Positions 9,620 through 16,981 of a stretch of DNA of 16,981 nucleotides are shown here, one piece after another. The stretch lies in NCBI GenBank assembly GCA_000697335.1, contig JNEM01015821.1:1-16981 (forward strand). Direction: 5' to 3'. The position numbers and the translations under genes were made by a program. The notes beneath the pieces are model-generated. The model searched no databases. It saw only the letters and a program-made list of their open reading frames with translations, and was not told where the DNA came from. The DNA is from Conidiobolus incongruus B7586. Its lineage: Eukaryota > Entomophthoromycota > Entomophthoromycetes > Entomophthorales > Conidiobolaceae. Numbering within the stretch: the stretch's first letter is position 1; each line of letters opens with the position of its first letter.

Positions 9620-11807
9620 ATGGTAATTAAAATTCTATTAATATATTTGTTAAATAAAACGTTAATTATATCTTGCTTAGCAATTAGAACTGAGAAAAGT
9701 GAACAAAATAACTCAATATTCCTTTTCTACTTCAAATTTATTAAGTCAAACTAACGAAGAATTTATTTTAAACTATGACAATAACAATAATCAAAAGAAG
9801 ACGAAGACCTGGAAATTTTCTAAAAAGCATATGCCTCCTTATAAATCTAGAGTGAAGTCTCTTACATCCAGCAATTTCCAAGCATTCCCTCCAACTCTTT
9901 CTTCAAACTCGGCACCGCCTAGCCAGGGTCAAATTTACAAATATTTGGCGAGTATTGGTCAGATTTCATTATACGATCAGGAAAATCATTGCTTTAAGGT
10001 TTTGTGTCCATCGTGTAAGGAGGCTGATCCTAATGTATCTCCTACAGCCAAATTATCAATTAACACAGGCACTTATTTTTGTCACCAGTGTCATGAAAAG
10101 GGCAATTGGAAAGATTTCACATCGAGATGCAAGGTTATTAATGTCATACCACTTCCTGAACTTTCTACGAATCTTGGTCACGTATCCTCATCTCCAGATC
10201 TTATCAAATGGCAATATATCCCATTGAGAGACAACTTAGATGCTCTTTTCGGACTGCACAGAGCATGTCCCAAAACGAAATGTATTGACCTAGCTACTCT
10301 CGAAGCTTTCGAAGTAACGCTTTCTTACCTTTGTCAGAATGAAACCAATGAGAATTCCTTAAAACCAAATCAACCTCTATTTTTAGTATTCTCTAGAACT
10401 AGCACAATGCATTACACTAAGGAAAATGAGTCCTTTTCGCATTGGGTACAAATTAAAGCTTGCGTTTTACCAGACCAGGGTCATACTATTTACCATCCCA
10501 GTTCGATTAAACAGGCAGGATTATTTGGAAGTCATCTTATCCAACCCCATCATAAATCCATTGTATTGACACAATCTGAATGGGATGCAATGGCAGTGTA
10601 TCAAAGTGTGAATATCCCAGCAGTCAGTTTACCTCGCGATATTTATCAAATCCCGCCAGAATCACTAATTATATTCTCTCAATTCGACATAATATATATT
10701 TGAATGGATAACACCATTCAGGGACAGAATTCAGCAATCCAATTTGCTAGAAAATTGGGTTTAAATAGATGCCAATTAATTCGACCAACAGAACAAGACT
10801 CAAATCCTCCTTTCAATGCATTAGATGCTGCTCATAAGAAGCTAGACATTCAAGAGTGGCTCGATCGCTCTCAGCCTTATACACATCAAAACATATTAGG
10901 ATTCAGTGCCCTCAGAGATAGTGTTTTCACGGAAGTGATGAATTCTGAACAAGCTAAGGGTGTTCCATCCCACGATTTCCCAGCACTCACACAAATCATC
11001 AAGGGATTACGACCTGGTGAACTCACCATCTTTTCAGGACCCACAGGTTCAGGAAAAACAACTTTCCTTAGTCAAATATCTCTCGATTATTGTAAATCTG
11101 GTGTGAGCACCCTGTGGGGAAGTTTCGAAATCAACTACGTCCGTCTAGTCAAAAAGATGCTCTACCAGTACGCTGGCTTCAGTTTACAAGGTGATTTCGA
11201 CCAATATAAAGAATGGGCCGAAAAATTCAACACATTGCCTCTATACTTTTTGAAGTTCTTTGGTACCACCCCTATTAATCGAGTCATCGAGACCATGCAT
11301 CATGCGGTACAAGCTTATGACGTCCAACATTTCATTATTGACAATTTACAATTCATGACGAGCGGTTTGGGAAAAGGATTTGAAAAGTGGGATATTCAAG
11401 ACAATACATTAGGTCAGTTTAGACAATTTGCAACCGACTATAATGTTCACGTCACATTAGTCGTTCATCCCAAGAAAGACGACAGAGGATTTCTAGATAT
11501 TAATTCAGTGTTTGGATCTGCCAAAGTGACGCAGGAAGCCGACAACGTAATATTTATTCAGAATGGTCCCAACAAACTGAGATTTATTGATGTTAAGAAG
11601 AATCGCTTTGACGGTACCGTTGGAATGGTTCCTTTGAAATTCGATCCCGAAAGTAACAGAGTAAGTTGAATTTATGTAATTTTTATAATTTATAACTGAT
11701 GATCATTTTTATAGGTTCTCCAACTGAATGAGGAAGAATTACAAAATTTAAAACAATACTACACTGAACAGGGTGGTAGAGGTGACAGATCTTACGAACT
11801 TAGTTAA
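9620..11807 (+). CDS. TWNK: Mitochondrial Twinkle-type replicative DNA helicase
   Basis: Twinkle is the hexameric 5'-3' helicase of mtDNA replication, related to phage T7 gp4. The model is ATG at 9620-9622, intron 9623-9680, exon 9681-11660, intron 11661-11714 and exon 11715-11807, ending in TAA. This gives 691 residues, against 684 in human. The start MQLELRKVNKITQYSFSTSN could serve as a mitochondrial presequence. A CPSC...CHQC zinc ribbon lies at 110-138. A TOPRIM-like region covers about 295-365. The RecA-like helicase has Walker A GPTGSGKTT (454-462), TLWGSFEI, Walker B HFIIDNLQF (551-559), TLVVHPKK, GSAKVTQEADNVIF and KNRFDG (641-646). The TOPRIM acids are degenerate: QSEWD where T7 primase has EGEID, and MDNT where DxD is usual. 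Priming activity is therefore doubtful. Codon 342 is TGA (10701-10703) at a conserved Trp position. Apart from it, the frame is clean over more than 600 codons. Confidence 0.94.
9623..9680 (+). other. Intron directly after the Twinkle ATG
   Basis: GTAATT follows the ATG immediately, and CTTAG closes the 58-nt intron just before CAATTAGAACTGAG. Removing it skips the in-frame TAG at 9678-9680 and supplies an ATG to a long frame that otherwise lacks one before codon 52. The length and sites match neighbouring introns. Confidence 0.7.
11661..11714 (+). other. Last intron of Twinkle
   Basis: The 54-nt phase-0 intron has a GTAAGT donor and a TTTTTATAG acceptor. Splicing replaces a premature VS-stop with a 30-residue tail beginning VLQLNEEELQNLKQ. 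Confidence 0.85.
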
Positions 11808-13846
11808 TTTCTATTAGTTAATTTAACTATTTAGTACCCCATTTTATTTCTCTATTGAAGTTCAGAATTTTAAAAATTGGTTGTATTATTATATTTTTTT
11901 GGTTATTAATTTAGTGCCATATCATTATAAAAAGAGATATTTAAAAGTTTTTTTTATGATACTTGACTCATAGGTTTAATAAATTAATGGTTTATTTCAT
12001 TTATTTGATATCGAACTATTAATTTGAGAATTTTTTTAAAATACTATCAAGTTTATATATTCTAATTGCTCATTTTCATAAACAAATTTACAATAATGAT
12101 TGTTGAGAATGGTAATTTCAATATAACTAAATTAAGCTTTTCAATCATATTAATATATTCTATTATGTATATTTACTAAAAATTAAATAACCAATCAATG
12201 AAATGTTTAACTGAAATCAAAATACATACACCATAAAGTCATTATTTCTACTCAAATATCACAGTGATAAAAGGATTTAATCCATGCTAAAATCAATAAA
12301 AATCTCAATATCTCAATACTTCAATACCTGACCCTTATAGTATACAGAAAATATTCAAATTTGAGTGAATAACACCATAAATCATCTATATATAGAATGA
12401 AAACCTCTTTCAATTTAAATGGAATTTTAATTTTTTGTAATATTGAAGCAGTTGGTAATATTGGTTTTATTTGAAGATTTATTCTATAAGGGACAATATA
12501 GTAACGGAATGCAGTTATTTACAATGGAATAAGATAAAGTAATGCAAAAATAATATGGTAAATGAATGCCATAAAATTCGATTCTACCAAAGAGGCAAAC
12601 AACTTTGGCTATATTTCGCATCGTTGGTTACTGAACCAAAATAATGGAAGCCCAAAATATGCAATGAAACTATTACTAACAACCCTAAGCAAAACCTGAA
12701 TCACGTTTCCTTTCGGTATCAAACTATGCAATACCTCAATATAGCCAGCACCATTATCATATTAATCCTAATATTTATCATCCACTTCAAGCCTTAAACT
12801 CACATCACAACTCATTCGACTCCAACTATTGATATCCTACTTGAAATTTGATATTTGTCAAAAATCGACCTGAGAATTCAATTCAATTTCAATATATAAA
12901 TAAAATAAACTAAATTTCTGCAATTTTATAATAAAATTATAGATTAAAAAAATATACTAGCAGAATATTATAACATGAATGAATGATATTTAGCAATATT
13001 GATCAAAATTTTTAATGATATTTATTAGAATTGATAAACAATAGGTGATAGTTTGGAGAACATTGAGTTAAATAATACTTATTTTAGGATTTTACTGAAT
13101 CAAAAATGGTTTAAAAAATTGGAAATTGGAAACTGTATGATTAAATATATATTAAAGACCATAAATTATATCATAAATATTTTCAATGATTTTAAATTGC
13201 TTGTGATATATAAAATGAATATTACACATTTATTTGATTGCAATTATTTTAAAATATTGTTAGTTGTATTGGCATTATATTTTTAATAGAAAATTTAATT
13301 AATTTTAATATTTATTTCATGTTGGTCTAAAATAATTTATCACTATTACTATAATATTTTCAAATATTAACAAATTACTTTTAATTTAATATAGATTCTT
13401 CATCAGTATTGTATTTTATAATATTTTTGTAAATAAAGATTGTTGTTAGAAAAGTACTTGTAATATGATTTTTAGTAAATAATTTATTAATCACATATGT
13501 CTTAAAACTTACTGTTGAGATGTTATAGCAGAATATTCAGAAAAAACCTTCCATCTATCTTTATCACCTTTGGGTTTAAATAGTTGATTCAGTGAATGAT
13601 ATAGGATTCAGTTAAAATCTAACAAAGAGGACAGAGATTATCCTTTAATTATAGACTGACAAAGTCATCTTAAAATAAAATAATATGGGTTTAACTATCA
13701 AACTGGGGTAGATGGTTAATTTTGAAATACAACAATCAGTAATATTAAATAAGAGTGATAAAATAAAAAAATTCAGATTATATGGAGTATTTAATAAAAA
13801 TCTTGATTATTATATATTACAAACAAAAAAAATACAAGTCTCTGGA
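11808..13846. other. Spacer with one GC-richer island, no secure gene
   Basis: Most of this interval is AT-rich and unremarkable; ORFs at 13053-13286 and 13712-13897 look like chance. At about 12560-12850 the base composition shifts and all three plus-strand frames stay open for longer than usual. One frame (12692-12829) reads as a His/Tyr/Asn/Gln-rich stretch, and another contains a hydrophobic run. None resembles a known family. This may be a gene remnant, a regulatory block or an unrecognised exon. Confidence 0.4.
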
Positions 13847-15193
13847 TTATATTTCATCGTTATCATTATTGGGATTTCCATTTCCATTCGCCGTTAGATT
13901 GGTATTGCTGGGTTCATCGTTGGTTTCGCCTAGAGCCATTAAAAATTTGGTGCCGGATCTTGCGAATACTGGGGGATTAGGGCACTTTTTCCTGAACCAT
14001 GATACCATCTCAGGTGATGTATAATTACCTCCTGATATCACAATTACAAGGGCATTCTGCGGTGAGAGATTGGGAAGAATATCATTGATTATCTGTTTGT
14101 AAACTATGCTCAGTACTGCTCCGCTTGCTGTGAAATGGTTAGAATGTTGAATATAGAGCTGATATAGAGAGTTACCTATTTCAACTAACATATTGTGTTG
14201 AGCTATTAAATTAAAGTATTAAGTTAATTAAATCAGCCATATTAACAATGCATAAAATTAAAACTTACAAGCAAATTGAACAATTCCATTAGCAGCCATG
14301 TTGTCACTCACCGAAATAGGTATAACAGGATGCTCAAAACAGCTCTCGAAAGCTTTCGAACACACTCTCCTCTGGGCCAATGATTCTGCTTTAGTATTGC
14401 TCAGGGGTAGGGTCATGACCTTCTCAGCGTAGATGCTTTGCTGGAGACTATTGCACCCATGTGTCTCTACAGCAACAATAGGTACGTTTTGAAGACCAGC
14501 CTCTTCCATCCCCATGACAACACCACTCAATAAGCCACCCCCACCAACGCCTAGGACAACTCCACCTACTGGAATATCGCCGATTTGCTTGCCAATTTCG
14601 AGAATAAGCGACTTATTCCCCTCCCAAATGTCAACATGATCATAAGATGATACGAAGCACGAATCAGGGTTGTGCATGGCCAAAGTCTTCGCCTGGATGG
14701 TCGCATCTTCCCAACTGGTGCCATACTTTTGGATTTCCGCATGATTCGCTCTTAAAAGCGTCAAAATATGCTTTGAACACGATTCTGGTACAACCGCCGT
14801 GACCTTACTATTCAACTGTCTGCCGATATAGGCGGTAGCAATGCATGCGTTACTCCCCTCTGAACAGTAAAATTGCGTGGTGCCCAACCTGTGCTGCCTA
14901 ATACAAAAAGCACCAATACCGCGCACCTTATGACTGCCCGCAGGCTGTAAATTTTCGAGTTTTAGCCAAACTTGACAGTTTGCTAATTTACTCAACTCTG
15001 TAGAGAATATTAAAGGACTTACAATATGAAAACTTTGATCATTTATATGACTTGGGTTAGGTATCACCGGAGAGGGATAGTTTGCATGCTTTAAATCTAT
15101 ATTATCAGGCAATTGGGCTATACCGTTACCGTTGGCTACGGTAGTATTATTATCGTTGTTGGATTTTCCTCTCTGTTTTGCACTTTTTGACAT
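13847..15193 (-). CDS. PLP-dependent L-serine/L-threonine dehydratase
   Basis: This fold-type II PLP enzyme deaminates L-serine to pyruvate (and threonine to 2-oxobutyrate) in amino-acid catabolism. It is closest to animal SDS/SDSL and fungal CHA1. Exons are 15193-14269, 14202-14176 and 14127-13847, giving 410 residues ending in TAA. Introns are 14203-14268 (66 nt) and 14128-14175 (48 nt). After an Asn-rich leader of about 50 residues, the PLP-lysine motif is LENLQPAGSHKVRGIG with Lys89. The phosphate-binding glycine loop is GVGGGGLLSGVV (215-226), followed by VPIVAVETHG. Splicing out the second intron creates MLVEIASGAVLSIVYK, matching LVEPACGAALA of human SDS, and then VISGGNYTSPE. The tail is Asn/Gly-rich. 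The usual SSAGNAG loop reads SEGSNAC (111-117), an unusual double change of Gly to Ser and Cys near the cofactor. The frame is intact with no internal stops. Substrate preference cannot be told. Confidence 0.94.
14128..14175 (-). other. Stop-free 48-nt intron in the dehydratase gene
   Basis: The GTAACT donor and TTTCACAG acceptor enclose 48 nt, a multiple of three with no in-frame stop, so a simple ORF reading retains it. Homology requires removal: the conserved LVE-x-A-x-GA segment is contiguous only after splicing. Confidence 0.85.
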
Positions 15194-16981
15194 ACTTATT
15201 ATTATTTGCTATAAAGAAAAGAATTTGATAATTGGATTAATTGATGTGGAATTAATTTTCTCAAATTTATAAATTGCTTCCAATATAACAAAATAATTTA
15301 ATATTACTTGAAAAATAAAAAAAATAAAACAAAAATGTTTGATAATTATAATGTATTTAAAAACAAATTTAAATTCTTTGAATTAATATATTTTTTTAAA
15401 TATCCATTATTTGTTCAGGTTTATTAGTTCGATTCCCCAATTTTATTAAATGTGGGATCAAACATTTCTTTGATGCGAATATTTAGAAAATGATTAAATT
15501 CATTGTATTTAATAACTTTTCATTGTTTTGAATTATTAATGATTATAAAAATAGAGTATATTAAAATTGAGAGATACTATGTTTTTGGAGTTATTCCAAA
15601 TCATCAAAAATCTCTGAAGGAAAAATATAAAGCAATTAATAATCTTAATAGTATCCAATAGTTCAAAAAGTAATTTCCTATACTTAAATCAAATACTATT
15701 TTATTAATCATAATTATTTCACTTTAATTTTACCACTATTTTAAACGATAGTAAGTGATCTAGTAATTTATCATATTTACTATATATAATATAACTTTCT
15801 AAGAGAATTTCAACCAAAAATAAAATGACTGAAAATCATAGAATTTCAATTTTACCTGAGTTGAAAAATAAGCAATTATCAAAGTATCATACTATGCAAA
15901 ATATTCTATATTGACTATTCACAAAAATCTCCAAATAGCAACTAGTGGCAAAAGGCTTCAAAGTATAATATTGCAAACTGGTTTAATTAACTCAAAGCTA
16001 GAAAATCTAACATAGAAGACTTACCTTATTCAAGCTATCTTAAATTTATAACTAAAGAGATACATATTATGAAATATTATTTATATACCTCAATAAAAAA
16101 ACTAGAATAACCTTTATATTTTAATATTTACTTTATTATTACTCTGTTAAAGGATAATTTAAAAATTGGTTTAAAAAATTAAGAGTATAAGTACCTTATA
16201 CTTTTATTTTAAATTAATTAAATGAAAGAACAAATATAACTAAATAAAATTCAAATTATTATATTGTTTATTTTATTATAACTAAAAAGTTACTATAACA
16301 AATACAATATAAATCATATTATATAATCCAATACTAAAAAAAAGTGCTTAAGTTAAAAAATAAAAATCATTATTATAAATTTTAATATAAAGATTATTTA
16401 AAAAAGCAAATATAATAATTAGGTATAGATATTAATATTACCTTGAATGTGAAGTAATGGGAAATTTTTTAATTTTTGATTTTTCAAATATATTATTAGT
16501 TTAAAATAAATAAATATATACAAAGTTAATAGGAAATTATATATTTTTAATATATATATATAATAATTTTTTTGATTAAAAAATTAATTTTTTAAAATTA
16601 ATTGTTTAATTTAATTATATTTAAACCAAATAATAATCATCAAAAGTTTTTTATTTTGATATTAGTAAAACTTAACTATAAGCCTTTTAAAATTATTTAA
16701 AATTTATAAGTAGCTTTTAATAATAAAGTATTATCTAAATTAACAATTTATCACTAGATAAATTACTTTAAAGGTAAGAGAAAAACTATCTAAAAACTAT
16801 TAAAATCTAAAAAATTAATTTTAACTATATTTTTTTAATTGTTAATAAAATGAAAGAATATATTAAAAAGCACCTTTTTATTCTAGTTAAAAAATTATCT
16901 AAGCACTTTAACATTTGTTTTATAAGTATTTTATATATATTAAAGTTTAAACTCAAATTAATAAATAAAAATATAAAATAA
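15194..16981. other. AT-rich flank upstream of the dehydratase
   Basis: The dehydratase promoter should lie in the first few hundred bases; an inverted CCAAT box (ATTGG) occurs near 15232. Beyond it, the sequence is AT-rich with (TA)n tracts around 16550. A 29-codon frame from ATG 15825 is too short and too unlike known families to call. No RNA gene or mobile element was seen. Confidence 0.5.

Noticed and set aside
9955-10227. 90-codon plus-strand ORF inside Twinkle
   Set aside because: Out-of-frame shadow of the Twinkle zinc-ribbon region.
10701-10703. Selenocysteine insertion at the Twinkle TGA
   Set aside because: The aligned residue is Trp, not Cys, and the family has no known selenoprotein. 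Trp decoding or a nonsense change is simpler.
13053-13286. 77-codon plus-strand ORF
   Set aside because: Ile/Asn/Lys/Leu-rich chance frame with no ATG context, motif or composition shift.
13712-14024. Two plus-strand ORFs overlapping the dehydratase 3' end
   Set aside because: They are antisense shadows of, or run into, the well-supported minus-strand exon 3.
5560-15193. Full ciliate-type code with UAA and UAG always read as Gln
   Set aside because: MTHFS, the HTH gene and the dehydratase use only CAA/CAG for Gln and end naturally at TAA. Twinkle has about 40 Gln codons and no TAR. A complete reassignment would show many.
15427-15436. GTTCGATTCC, resembling a tRNA T-loop
   Set aside because: The flanks do not pair into a T stem, and no D arm, anticodon arm or acceptor stem can be built around it.
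15825-16050. Plus-strand reading from ATG 15825 if stops are replaced by Gln/Trp
   Set aside because: Replacing stops makes almost any AT-rich frame look protein-like. Without homology this is not evidence.

Overview
This is nuclear DNA from a very AT-rich eukaryote, probably unicellular. Five genes are recognisable, separated by long AT-rich spacers. The recognised genes carry short spliceosomal introns of about 48-66 nt, with GTA-type donors and TAG, CAG or occasionally AAG acceptors. An animal-type mitochondrial Twinkle helicase, an endosomal/lysosomal VPS33 and a cytosolic MTHFS suggest an opisthokont or other early-branching protist, or a basal fungus-like lineage. The lineage cannot be fixed from this sequence alone.

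Layout: 1-829 is AT-rich with no gene seen. 830-1417 is a GC-richer island with a possible small minus-strand gene. 1418-3048 has nothing secure. 3049-5330 (minus) is VPS33, with its reading frame interrupted. 5331-5559 is a shared divergent promoter. 5560-6500 (plus) is a complete seven-exon MTHFS. 6501-8106 is a spacer with a dense CCAAT-box cluster. 8107-8694 (plus) is an intronless two-domain helix-turn-helix protein resembling the DNA-binding half of a Tc1/paired-like transposase. 9620-11807 (plus) is Twinkle, with a coding first exon consisting only of ATG and an in-frame TGA exactly where a conserved Trp belongs. 11808-13846 is a spacer with another GC-richer island. 13847-15193 (minus) is a three-exon PLP-dependent L-serine/threonine dehydratase. 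15194-16981 is AT-rich with nothing secure.

The most interesting signal is how stop codons are distributed. VPS33 contains two TAA, two TAG and one TGA inside otherwise conserved sequence. At least two of the TAR codons fall where relatives have Gln, and there are also two single-base frame changes. Twinkle has one TGA at a Trp site. MTHFS, the dehydratase and the HTH gene have no internal stops, and every gene seems to end with TAA or TAG. Two explanations compete: context-dependent reading of stops as Gln/Trp (as known in Condylostoma and karyorelict ciliates), or decay/sequence error dominated by C-to-T (G-to-A) changes. The frame changes, and the loss of a nearly invariant Pro in VPS33, favour decay for that gene. 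The otherwise perfect Twinkle frame keeps recoding open.

The genes do not form one pathway. They are housekeeping functions: vesicle fusion, folate metabolism, mtDNA replication and amino-acid catabolism, plus a probable DNA-binding regulator.
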